Source: Reticulascus tulasneorum (Eukaryota > Ascomycota > Sordariomycetes > Glomerellales > Reticulascaceae). From it: a stretch of 64,000 nucleotides of DNA. Under the pieces are notes generated by a model that was not told where the DNA came from, made no database searches, and was given only the letters and a program-made list of their open reading frames with translations. Position 1 is the first letter of the stretch. Each line of letters begins with the position of its first letter. Location of the stretch: positions 1,332,676 through 1,396,675 of the forward strand of contig LSAX01000012.1 of NCBI GenBank assembly GCA_001557505.1, read 5' to 3'. The position numbers and the translations under genes are program-made. This document shows positions 1 to 9,926 of the stretch, in pieces.

Positions 1-472
1 TGGAAAGACTCTAAGAGGAGCAAATGAACTTGAAGCTAAAGACTGGTGAACATAATCCGTGTGGATGGCATCGCGGTTTCATCCACATCGGCGAATCCAG
101 CATCCAGACTTAGTATTAGACAAGGCACATACCCCCAATTCGTTAAACGGGGGGACCTGAAGGGGCGGCTTAGTAATGGCGAAGTTGGTAGGTAGCAAGG
201 CTGGCAATTGAAGATACATGAGCTTGGGTTGGGACATATATGTAGATACAAACATAATGAACGCAAGGGTTTACTCATACGAATTGGTGGCAGCTATAGC
301 TGAGAGTTTGCTGCGCCACCATGCCATAGTTGTATAGCATCAATCACAGCAAAAGTTGAAGTGAAATGTGTGGTCCATCGGACTGCACAATAATATGTAT
401 TAGAGCAGGGGCTTGGTCTACAATTGCTCGTATATCGGAGCCTTAATTCTTAATCATAGGCCCCCCCCCCAA
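1..472. other. intergenic sequence downstream of VPS23
   Basis: I see no gene here. It is GC-balanced, non-repetitive DNA of the gene-island type. A run of ten C at 461-470 lies immediately beyond the VPS23 stop codon. Open frames in this stretch are short and show no family resemblance. Confidence 0.6.
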
Positions 473-2256
473 TTAGGCCGCAAGTCCCATGCCTCGTCCG
501 ATTTTGCGGACAAGCGCCTTCTTTAGATACCATTCTCTTGCTAGAGACCGGGTTGTTTTGGCGAACACAGCAGGTGATATTCGGCCTCGCTCCACCGCGC
601 GACCTAGCACAAAGATAGTGTCACCTATGGCGCGCTCCTCGGCTACTAGTGAGTACAGCTGATTAGCAACCACGGTCGGTGCCACTAGCAACTCATCGAT
701 ATCAGGCGCCGGGTGGCGCCTGGAGCCTTCGATCGCGGAATCGGCTTTTCGAAGTGCATCGTGTAGGATTCCGCTGTTAGAATTCAAGAGCGCCGACGTT
801 TGGCTAAGGGCCCCCATCTCGGACTGTAGAGTTGAATATGCGGATAGCATGGCTGTCCGCTGGGCTTGTAGTCCCGCCATACTCGACTCATTCTGCTGTC
901 GACTTCGTTGACGAAGAGAGTATAGGGTTTGGGCTAGCTGGTGCAACAGAGCATCTTTCTCCGGGTTAGGAGGAATAGGGGGCGCTGGAAGGTTCGACGG
1001 CGATGGGATGCCCAGAGTGAGGGGCTCATCAAGCAGATCCGGTGGTGGCGGCGCAGGCTTTGGCATGGGTTGCTGTTGTTGTTGCTGCTGCTGCTGCTGC
1101 AACATTGGCGGAGCCCATCCAGGAGGCGGGCCTGTGTACTGCTGGTGAGGCGAGATCATTGATACCCGGCGAGTGTCACCAACTGGGCCTTGATGCATGG
1201 GATAAGGTTCGGGCGGCGAATTTTGTTGACGATGGCTTGCTGCTTGGGGCGCAATACCCGGGCTTGTATTTGTCCAAGGCTGTTGCGGCGGTAGCGGAGG
1301 CGCCGAATCGTACCTAGATCCAGCTGGATTTGGGTGGCTGCCAGGCTGTGGCGATCCGGAGCTGTATTGGCCAGACGAGCGGGCTAAGTCAGATGGGATT
1401 GGGGGGAGCGTGGACCTGGCCCAAGACTGAGAAGTGTGAGGGCTGCCACCAGGCTCCCGGGCTGATGTTTTTGGTGGCGGGGCTGGAGGCCCGGGTTGAT
1501 TGACCGGAGCATGTGCCTGGGTCGAAGGGCGGGTTCCAAGGTCGGGAGGAAGAGGCGGAACAGGTGGTGGAGTTTGCCCCGGGCCTGGAGGTTGAGCTGG
1601 TCGAGGCTGCTGTCTCGCGATGACAGGAGGTTCTTTGGCAAATATGTCTCGCAATATTGCTAAGAAATCGAGAACCGTAGATTTCTAGAGCATCTTCGTT
1701 AGCATGATCCATGATGCGAATGAAAGGAGGAGTACACACATCCCAAAAGGCCGACCATCCGACCAAGTACGGGTGGTAAACTTGGCCCTGAGGATCGACA
1801 TGTTGGCCAGGGCGGACCATCATGTTCTCGGTCGGAGTGACATAGACGAGTGGCGCCTCTCTTGGGTAGGCATGGGGCACCCATAGAGAAATGGGAAATC
1901 GGTAAGTAGTTCCTCTAAATATCACCGGAATTGTCCCTGAGAGGTGGAGGAGGAGGGCGGACACTCCATTGTCGAATGCTGGATGACGGGTCAGTTCTGG
2001 CCGGACAGGAATGAGCAGAGGATCGGGGATCCCATTGGCGGGCCTACTGTGGACGTCTGTTCGAGGAGACAGAGAGGGGTAATTGGACAGGGCTTGGGCG
2101 ACATCATTGTAAGTCCTCGTAACGTCGTGGTATTCCTGTTCAGAAGCTCATGGTTAACTTATGGTCTGTCGCGCCTGCGGCGTCGTTCAGGTGTCAACTG
2201 CGTACGCTGGTCAGCACACTGTAGAGCCAGTTCAGTATGTGCTGCTGGACGGGCAT
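473..2256 (-). CDS. VPS23: ESCRT-I subunit Vps23/Tsg101 (UEV-domain protein)
   Basis: This is the ubiquitin-binding subunit of ESCRT-I, which sorts ubiquitinated membrane cargo into multivesicular endosomes. I read four exons: 2256-2206, 2135-2048, 1978-1740 and 1684-473, giving 529 aa; all junctions are GT-AG and stay in frame. Residues about 1-150 form the UEV domain (inactive E2-like fold, with motifs such as FRGTTYRFPI and YHPYLVGWSAFWD). A long Pro/Gln/Ser-rich segment follows, including a run of ten Gln, then a coiled-coil stretch around LRQRSRQQNES. The C-terminal steadiness box runs from about LYSLVAEERAIGD to the end. Length and domain order match filamentous-fungal Vps23. The start is the ATG giving MPVQQHILNWLYSVL, because the UEV N-terminal helix needs it. 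The next gene, IDO, is divergent. The Gln run is encoded by a mostly CAG/CAA tract near 1075-1100 and may vary in length between strains. Confidence 0.93.
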
Positions 2257-3808
2257 CGCGGATTGTAGGAGCAACGGCCGCGAACAGGAACAGCGACATT
2301 ATCGGCAGCTCATCGCGTCTTTGGGTTCGGTTGGAGGTGATGTTATGTCATGGGGGGAGGGAAGACGCAATATGTCCGCAATGACCTTGCCAGGTTGTAG
2401 TTTACTTGATTAATTAATTAGTGGCAGCCTCGTCCATCCCTTGCGCATCCATAATTAGGTACGTACATACCTAGTAAATAGTAATACGCAGGTAGGTATG
2501 TGGCTTGATGGCCAGGCCACCCCCCATCCCCCCGCCGCCCGTGCGTGGGAGCCTGGTGGGGTTCGTTTGGCAACCTACCTTACCTTACTACCTAGGCACG
2601 CAGATGTAAGTAACTACGTAATCATCCTGGTATCTTTGCAGACTCAGGAAACCTTCAATACCTTAGGTACGGGGCTAACTAGCTACTAATTAGCAGCAAT
2701 TAGGTAGTTAGGTGATTGGTCCCAGGACTCGGTTTTAGGCTCCTAGTTAATTAGTTTATCTTACCGAGAAACTTTACCACTGAACTCTCTGAGCAGACAA
2801 CGCTTTGTACCATAAAATCATCTAGTTGACTCTCGATTTCTTTGTACGATTGATTGCCTCTTCTAGATACCGCACAGAACAAGGAAATGCGACGGTCACC
2901 CCACCCCCCCAACACACCATGGTGGTGCAAGAATGCGGGATGTGGATGTGCTTTGGTACGGAGTGGTAAAAGTAAAGCGGCTTGCGAACGAAATGATTGA
3001 ACTTTTTGTTGCTGCGTCGAATACAAACGGTCTGCTGCATATGTGCTCTGCCCATCTTATCTAGAATTTACGGGTCCATAAGATAGCCCACTACATACAG
3101 GCACTACAGTGCATACTGTCCTACCCTGATTACTGTTTGCAGACTACCTTGCCTAAGGTGCCTACTGCCTTAGTTAACTAACCACTTAGCCTAGTGAATT
3201 AGAGAGCACTCCTGGCTCCAATTTATCATCTGATTATTAAACTGCGACACGGTTGAGCATTGGATCCTAACCTATACAGCAAGTGGCGTATCAACCAACT
3301 CCTTAGCAGTTCTCAACAACCCACAAACATCCACCACCACCACCACCACCACCACCCACCCCACCCTAAGCCTGATGGGATAAAGGACTATCCTTGTCTG
3401 TCATGTCATGGAACTACTGTGCCATGACTTTTATTAGTAAACCCCCTTCCGCAAATCATTGCGCGATAATAGCCGAAAGACGGGGCAATTAGTGTTGGCC
3501 TGGAACGGCCGGAGTCGGAGAACAAAACAGCTTCCACACTCGCCCCACGCTACCAAGTTTTCTCGGGCATGACCGTCAAGCCTCTCCATTATTAATAACG
3601 CTCCTTGTCCCTCCCCGTCCTTCTTCCCGTGTCGCCCGAAGTCATGGAAAGGAAACTCGTATCTCTATCAACCTCGGTCAAGCCACTATACCTTCTTGAA
3701 TGCTCCCTACCTCAAGGATAACTCGCACGGCTGAGGAGTATCACAGATTCTTCATCTGTATGCTCCTTGCGTCAGGACTGGTCTAAACCATACTCTTACC
3801 GAAAAATC
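2257..3808. other. divergent intergenic region between VPS23 and IDO
   Basis: About 1.55 kb separates two outward-facing genes. No conserved coding segment is visible. The stretch 2450-3200 is unusually rich in TACC/GGTA tetranucleotides (CCTAGG-centred words such as ACCTAGG and CTTAGGTAC). A CCA triplet repeat and CT-rich segments at 3540-3720 precede the IDO start, as is common in fungal promoters. Confidence 0.6.
3331..3357. repeat. (CCA)n microsatellite
   Basis: About nine tandem CCA triplets lie in the promoter-side intergenic DNA about 450 bp upstream of the IDO start. It is not in a coding frame I can support, so it is a simple-sequence repeat. Confidence 0.85.
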
Positions 3809-5320
3809 ATGCTTCCTCCCGTCCCCGTTCTGCTCGACTATGGAATATCTCCCACCCATGGATTTCTTCCCGATGTTCTCCCCTTGACCCGGCTACCAGA
3901 CCCCTACTATAACAAGTGGGAGGCCGTCGCCGCGAATCTGCAGGCCCTGGTCCTCAGCAGACGCCTCAGGAGCGTTGTGGATCGCCTCCCCGTGCTCTCC
4001 ACCACCGGTCTGGAACATGACGCGGAATGGCGGAGAGCATACTCGCTGCTATGCTTCATGGCCCATGCTTACATCTGGGGCGGTGACCAGCCATCGGATA
4101 CCCTGCCGCCATCCATCACCATCCCGTTGTTAACGGTCTCCAGCCGTCTCGAGCTGCCCCCCGTGGCTACGTATGCCGCCGTGTGCCTCTGGAATTTCAA
4201 GCCGCTGTTTGTTGATGAGGACATCGACAACCTTGAGAACCTGGCCACCCTCAACACCTTTACCGGGTCGTTGGACGAATCATGGTTCTACCTCGTTTCT
4301 GTCGCCATCGAGGCCCGCGGCGCACCCATTGTTCCCTTGATGTTGACTGCCATCGCCGCGGCCCGGCAAGGTGATGCTGCTTCCGTCACGCGGTGCCTGC
4401 GCACTTTCGCCGAGCGCCTCACTGACCTGACCAACATCCTACAACGTGTGCACGAGAGCTGTGACCCCACCATCTTTTACCATCGGATCCGGCCCTTCCT
4501 TGCTGGTAGCAAGAACATGTCGGAGGCCGGGCTCCCGAATGGAGTCAATTATGATGATGGCTCAGGCATCAATGATTACAGACAATACAGTGGCGGCAGT
4601 AATGCCCAGAGCAGTCTCATTCAATTTTTTGATATTGTCCTCGGCATTGATCATCGCCCTACCGGCGAGAGACGTGATCCCGGGACTGGGTCTGAGCGTG
4701 AGAGCCGGGGTCCCGCTCCGCAGCATAATTTCATCATGGATATGCGTCGCTACATGCCCGGGCCTCACGCTCGTTTTCTGAGGGATGTCTTCGCGGTTGC
4801 CAACATTCGGGATTTCGTCGAATCGCATACCAATGATCGAGCTTTATGTCTAGCGTACGACGCGTGCTTGGCGATGTTGAGCGCCTTCCGGGACAAACAT
4901 ATAGCCATCGTCACCAGATATGTGATCGTACCTTCACGAGAAGTACGCGCCCGGAGTAGATCTCGAAGCCCTGAAATAACCCGTCAACGACTCAACCTGG
5001 CAACCGCCTCGAGACAGGTCGAGGCACCGATTCATGGGGAGCAAGGCGCTGGAAAAAAGAACCAGAAGCTGAAAGGCACTGGTGGTACAGCACTTATTCC
5101 ATTCTTGAAACAAGCACGGGACGAAACAGGCGAGCCTGCTGTCGAAGAATGGACTCGACGGTTCATGAGCCGGACTCTCAAGTCGGAAGGCAAGGGAGAT
5201 TTCTTCCTTGGCAAGGCAAATGAGTCACCGATCTCGGCTGCGACGGTGGAGGTGGAAGTGAGTGGATTGGCAGGTACCTGGACCATTGACGATGAATTTG
5301 GAGGCATCTGTAATTATTAA
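3809..5320 (+). CDS. BNA2: indoleamine 2,3-dioxygenase
   Basis: This heme dioxygenase opens the indole ring of tryptophan to N-formylkynurenine, the first step of the kynurenine/NAD route. It is a single uninterrupted frame of 503 aa starting at MLPPVPVLLDYGISPTHGFLP. Family signatures are clear: LPDPYYNKWE near the N-terminus, RPFLAGSKNM, YSGGSNAQSSLIQFFDIVLG (residues about 260-279), FIMDMRRYMPGPHARFLRDV and FRDKHIAIVTRYVIVPSRE. His364 in that last block is the expected proximal heme ligand. The C-terminal GTGGTALIPFLKQ motif (about 423-435) is typical of fungal IDOs and is followed by about 68 extra residues. An in-frame TTG further upstream (3767) is not used, since the family starts at the Met chosen here. 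The gene is convergent with the GH45 gene, with about 390 bp between the stop codons. Fungi often carry several IDO paralogues, so the symbol reflects the family rather than proven orthology. Confidence 0.93.
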   Translation: MLPPVPVLLDYGISPTHGFLPDVLPLTRLPDPYYNKWEAVAANLQALVLSRRLRSVVDRLPVLSTTGLEHDAEWRRAYSLLCFMAHAYIWGGDQPSDTLPPSITIPLLTVSSRLELPPVATYAAVCLWNFKPLFVDEDIDNLENLATLNTFTGSLDESWFYLVSVAIEARGAPIVPLMLTAIAAARQGDAASVTRCLRTFAERLTDLTNILQRVHESCDPTIFYHRIRPFLAGSKNMSEAGLPNGVNYDDGSGINDYRQYSGGSNAQSSLIQFFDIVLGIDHRPTGERRDPGTGSERESRGPAPQHNFIMDMRRYMPGPHARFLRDVFAVANIRDFVESHTNDRALCLAYDACLAMLSAFRDKHIAIVTRYVIVPSREVRARSRSRSPEITRQRLNLATASRQVEAPIHGEQGAGKKNQKLKGTGGTALIPFLKQARDETGEPAVEEWTRRFMSRTLKSEGKGDFFLGKANESPISAATVEVEVSGLAGTWTIDDEFGGICNY

Positions 5321-5710
5321 ATGGCCTATCGTTGAGCCTATCACCACTTATCGGTCTCCTTTTAACGGAGCGCACTACGCAACTTACTGGTGAAGTTCAC
5401 TAGCTTTGTAGAGCCTTTGCGTAGATCTATGGCAGCCAGCCGCATATGTAAGAGAGGCCGGCGAATACAACAACATGGCAAGTGAACTAGTGATGTAGCG
5501 CTTGTGAGAATGCCATGTTTTTCTTGTCATCGGGGGAAACGGGATGAGATGATACCCACGTTCGCAACTAAATTGAAATATTGTACAGCATCTAAAGACT
5601 ACTTGAGTAAATATCATTCAAATCCAAGTGCCGTCTGTACAGTTAACGGGTGGTAACCGTCCTCATCCTGATTAAGCAAGCGAGATCTCGTCGCCTAGGG
5701 TTAGGAGTAC

Positions 5711-7259
5711 CTATGCCCCCGTCGGTTGACACTGCCAGTAGTACGGGTTGATGGATACGCAGGAAGCACCAACAACACAACGGGAGGGCGCGGGCCATGA
5801 GTTTTCATTACACTTACCCCATTCGGGTACGGCGGGTCCCGTTGGACTTGTCTGGCTTGAAGTTGTGGTTGAGCTCGTGCGGGAACTAGTAGAACTGGGC
5901 CGGACAGCGGACGTCGTCAAGCTACGCTGGCTTGACGACGAGGTCGGAGAGGATCCTGGAACACATTGCCAATAGTCTGCATGAGCAATTAGAACTAACT
6001 CATATATGATGGTAAATTGCCCTAGATAGCATGGTGGGCAAGAGGGGCCATAAATAGAGAACTTACAGTCAGTCACGTAACTGCAGAAGTAGCCAGATGG
6101 ACACTATCATCATGTTAGTCAGGATCATGCCTTATTGTACAGTGACTAACAAGCTTTGGAACGTCCCATGTTACGCTGTCGCATTGGGAATTGGCAGCAG
6201 CGTTTTCAGTCGGTACTGGGGGTTGCCATGTTGTGACAGCAGGCATGCTGAAGACCGGGAAGCTTGAGTCGTCCGACCGGCGGCAGCCAGACTTGGCCAC
6301 GAGCTCCGCTGGACACTGAACCTGGGCGAAGGAATGATTAGGGTTGTCCGCGTTCTTAAACCAGTCAAACCTCCAGTTGCATCCAGCCTGGAGTTTTGCC
6401 GGTAGGGCTGCGCATTCGCTGCGGCTCGAGACTCCGCCGTACCTGGCGCCAGGAAACGTGTACCCAAACTGAACCCCACAACCATCGTAGATTCCTGAGC
6501 AAGTAGATTAGCTAATTTGATGCCTGTTCAGAGTATCTCATCTGTTCGGTCTCAATGGTAGACAATTCAACACTTGTTCGAGCCAATACGTATTGGACAG
6601 GACTGACCGACCGCGAATGAAACGGGGGTTCGCTGTGCACACATGCAGGCCGCTGCCACCAGTTAAAGAGAACCAAGAGAGGTTATTACTTACCAACTCC
6701 TCCGCCAGGGACCAGGATATCGAAATGATTATTGGCGAGGTCAGATCCAGTATTTGTACTTTGTATAATCATTACTTTCCCCTTTGCTTTGCCAGAGGTG
6801 AATGTAACCCTAAGTTAGAGTCGGTTAGCAAAGAAAGCACGTCGGGCGATTCGATATCAAAAACGTACGCGTAGCAAGCGCAGCACCAACTGGCCTCCGA
6901 GGCGCCATTGATGGCCGTGGCAGCAAATCCATATGACACCAAATCATTGGCCGCCCATGGCGACTGGTTTGTGCAGGAGTATGCAGAGCCACCGCTTTCG
7001 CAGCCACTCTTGACACCAGGCCCGACGGGTTCATCATTCGCATTACATGTGAGAACAGGTTGATTGACCGAGGCTTTACCTGCCCAAGCGCACGACGGCT
7101 TACAGCAATCCCAGTACCTAGTTGTTTCAATCAGCACTGGCTTGACATTTGCTGTTGCCTTCAAGGCCGTGCCCACCTCGTGGATTTGCCGCTGCCCGAG
7201 GAAGCAGACGCAGTTAAGCACAGGGCTGTGACAACACCGGCGAGTAGTCTTGAATGCAT
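5711..7259 (-). CDS. secreted GH45 endoglucanase with two CBM1 cellulose-binding modules
   Basis: This is an inverting endo-1,4-beta-glucanase acting on cellulose outside the cell. I read six exons: 7259-7177, 7117-6869, 6809-6694, 6494-6151, 6103-6067 and 5976-5711, giving 364 aa. Residues about 1-19 are a signal peptide ([19 protein letters not shown]). The GH45 domain starts at [18 protein letters not shown] and carries the expected catalytic pair, Asp31 (YWDCC) and Asp141 (NNHFD), 110 residues apart. It continues through [15 protein letters not shown] and [13 protein letters not shown]. The first CBM1-like module follows at about 252-281 (SQCDSV...[19 protein letters not shown]). A Ser/Thr-rich linker of about 45 residues comes next, then a second CBM1 (about 327-364) ending [12 protein letters not shown]. 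Cysteine spacing in the two modules is identical. Splice junctions are GT-AG; the intron after residue 264 (GTTAGT donor) was chosen because it restores CBM1 spacing. One CBM1 is usual in this family. Confidence 0.9.
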
Positions 7260-8112
7260 GTCGTAATTCCTGAGTTTGTCGGCCGGGAAGAACGAGAACC
7301 ATAGAGTTCACAGTAGGCGAGGGAATACAGATCTCGGCGACCTTCAACCAGCAGCTCGTGGGCAATGGTAGATATATAGACTAAGACCCCAGCACTCCCA
7401 GAGATCGAAAGGCAACTGATTCATGACTGAAAGCGTCGGCGCAATCGAGGGTCGCATCGTCCTTCGGGGCTGCGAGCCGTCTCGAGGACTCAAACAGTAA
7501 AGGGGGGAATACGGCGATGGTCTTCCGCAATGTAGAAATAACCCACTAATCAAGCACCACCGGCGACGACATGTACCCCACTGAGAATACACCTTTCCAT
7601 GCCACGATGGGAAAGGCCGTCGATGGACGATAACATCTGATCTAAAAAGCAAACCAGACCTTGGTTCACACCAGCATATTTCGGGACGCGCTCCGAGAGA
7701 GTGTAACATGGCCACCGAGAAATCATGGCCATGTTAGTTCCATGGGGAAATATAGATAACATCTCATCTATCCAGATGCCATGATGAGGGTCTGTGGAAA
7801 CTGAGATTGGGACGAGAAAAGCGGTATGATTGTGGGTTAAAAATCAGATCCAGGGAACAAACATTGATGGAGAGTTTGGAATAGATCGATTGAAGCAATC
7901 CGGGGGGAAGTGCAAGATGTACTGGACACCCAATTGATTGATGATGAACTGTACTGATTGATATGCCTTGTCTTGCCAGTCTGGACCCTTGGATGTTCAT
8001 GCCAGTGCCTATCATGCTCTGGTTACATCGCACCTGAGGTCTAAATGTTCGAGTCCCAATCGCCTGCGCATTGCAGGCTCTGTTTTATTATACTTGTACC
8101 CGTTATCACTCG
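7260..8112. other. upstream region of the GH45 gene
   Basis: This is the promoter side of the cellulase, ending at the target-site duplication of the Copia element. No conserved ORF, tRNA or repeat is recognised. Base composition is still gene-like right up to the transposon border. Confidence 0.55.
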
Positions 8113-8117
8113 CTAGG
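8113..8117. repeat. target-site duplication CTAGG (left copy)
   Basis: The five bases CTAGG directly abut the outer end of the left 230-bp LTR. They recur as CTAGG immediately after the right LTR at 28461-28465. A matching 5-bp duplication is the usual Copia integration footprint and fixes both outer borders of the insertion. Confidence 0.92.
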
Positions 8118-8347
8118 TGTGGCACTCAACTGGGTGGGGCGGCGACCCATCTACAAGCGTGTACAAGAGGATTGATTGAGCCTACAGCTAAGGAGGGCCC
8201 CTTATGGTAGAGGGCTGCCTCTATCGAGCTATATAGACCCCTGTGGGCCGGTATCGGCAATGTATTGACCTCTAGGGACGTCGATATAAGACGCCAAGAA
8301 GTATCGAGAAGTATCTAGGTTAGGGGGCTATCTGACTAAATGCCACA
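8118..8347 (-). repeat. Copia LTR, 3' copy
   Basis: 230 bp, starting TGTGGCACTC and ending AAATGCCACA on the plus strand. It aligns end to end with 28231-28460; every difference I can see is a C/T or G/A transition. Its outer (left) end is almost unmutated, while the inner side carries more changes. Confidence 0.93.
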
Positions 8348-9356
8348 CACCCCCTAGTAGCCCGGCTGTCCGTTAGACTGTTGTCCCTAAAGTAAAGCTA
8401 TTTAGACTACTTGGTCTTTCCTAATCTATGTCTTCTATGAGATCTAGAATGTTAACTAGCCGTTGAATATCTTTTAAGTTTAACATTCCGCGGAAACGTT
8501 TAAACGTCTTTTTTGATAATACCTTCGTTAAGCTGTCTGCTGGTATATCTTTTATTAGAAGGTAATCTACGAAGAACTTACTTTTTTTGAACTTTTGTTT
8601 TAATTATATATTTTAGATATTAATATATTTTAGTTTTATGTTAATTTTTTTGTTTACTTTTATAATTAGTTATATTATCTATTTATTATTATAATATAGT
8701 TTTATTAGTATATTTAGGTCGAGAAAGATATTTTAGAAAAATTATTTAAGAGCGGTTAGCTTTTTTATTATTCTTTTAATATTAAGAAGCTTAACTTTTA
8801 TAGTTAAAATAGTTATTATATCTTATAGTCTAGCCTTTTAGATAATTAATCTGCTAAATAAGAGTATAATATATCTTTAAGAAGAGTGTTAGGTTTTAAG
8901 ATCATCGGCGAAAGATATATTGTTAATTATGATTAATATTTTATTAAAGTTTTTATTAAACTTAATAATTAAAAAGTATATTATATAGAGGTAGAAGATA
9001 GTTTATTAAGTTGCTTTAAAATATTTTTTTGATAAGTTTATTAAGAAATAAGTTAGTTATAATATAACCTTTATTATATTTAGTTTTATAATAATTATAA
9101 TATATAATATTAACTTAATTATCTTTTAAAATAACTTAATATTAATATAACTTATAAAGTTAATATTTCTTATTATTAAGATCGTTAAGATTAATATTAA
9201 TAAAAGTTTAAAATTATTATTAAAAAAGTTAAACTTTATTATGATTTTTTTAATATATATATTATAATAAAATTAGATTTAATATTATTATTAATCTTTA
9301 AGAACTTTGATATTTAAAAATTATAATAAATCTTTTTTGTTATATATCTTATATTT
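8348..9356. other. 3' end of the Copia internal region with a RIP gradient
   Basis: The first about 170 bp inside the LTR (to about 8520) keep normal composition, for example the CCCGGCTGTCCGTTAGAC stretch. From there the sequence slides within about 100-200 bp into more than 80 percent A+T. The position corresponds to the RNase H end of Copia pol on the minus strand, but I could not read a confident domain through the mutations. Confidence 0.5.
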
Positions 9357-9498
9357 TTACTTAAACTTCTTAATTAACTCGTCGGCCTTAAACTTATCGT
9401 CTAATTTATATAAGATTAAGATATTATCTATATAAAATAATATAAATATCTTATTATTAACAAAGATATATAGTTCTTTTGTTAAGTTAATTAATTTT
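9357..9498 (-). pseudogene. Copia reverse transcriptase, C-terminal half (fragment)
   Basis: Read on minus, this encodes LINLTKELYIFVNNKIFILFYIDNILILYKL, the Copia RT stretch carrying the catalytic [YF]VDD box. Here the box reads YIDN, so the second Asp is lost. The open frame continues to 9575 only because it runs into the LTR of the nested Gypsy element, so those residues are not RT. The N-terminal half resumes at 23930. Confidence 0.85.
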
Positions 9499-9502
9499 AT
9501 AG

Positions 9503-9926
9503 TAAAACCAGGTAAAGCAAAGTAAATACGTTTTACTATAAACCTATTATAACTAGCTTGATCAGGCCTAAACACGTATTTACGTATATATTAATCATTA
9601 ATCTTTTCTATATTTAGTTATTTTTATAACTTTTATTAATATATTTAGAAGTATGTTTATAGGTATGTTTTATAATATTATCAAATTTATATTATTAAGT
9701 TATCTTATAAAATTATAAGTTTATAAGTTTTTACCTTATAAAAACCTTAATTATACTATTAGATCTATTTATCTCTAATTAAGGATAAAACATCTTCTAC
9801 GTTTATATAACTATCTAGATAACTAAGATATTATTATTTTAATATGTTATATTAAGTTATATATGTTAAAATATTTAGTAGTTATAATAATATAATTATA
9901 AGATGACTTAGCTTAGGTTAATTTTA
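9503..9926 (+). repeat. Gypsy LTR, 5' copy
   Basis: 424 bp. It starts TAAAACCAGG (TG mutated to TA) and ends in TTTTA where the other copy has TTTCA. It keeps CpG/CpC sites such as TTGATCAGGCCTAAACACG that are mutated in the 3' copy, and the reverse holds towards the other end. The mutation histories of the two copies are therefore independent. Confidence 0.87.

Noticed and set aside
7970..8075. tRNA-like B box (GTTCGAGTCCC) near 8047
   Set aside because: The flanking 5-nt stems do not pair and there is no matching A box, acceptor stem or anticodon arm.
9499..9575. A 72-codon Copia RT ORF (9357-9575) taken as one protein
   Set aside because: The upstream part of the frame (9503-9575) lies in the LTR of the nested Gypsy element; only 9357-9498 is RT.
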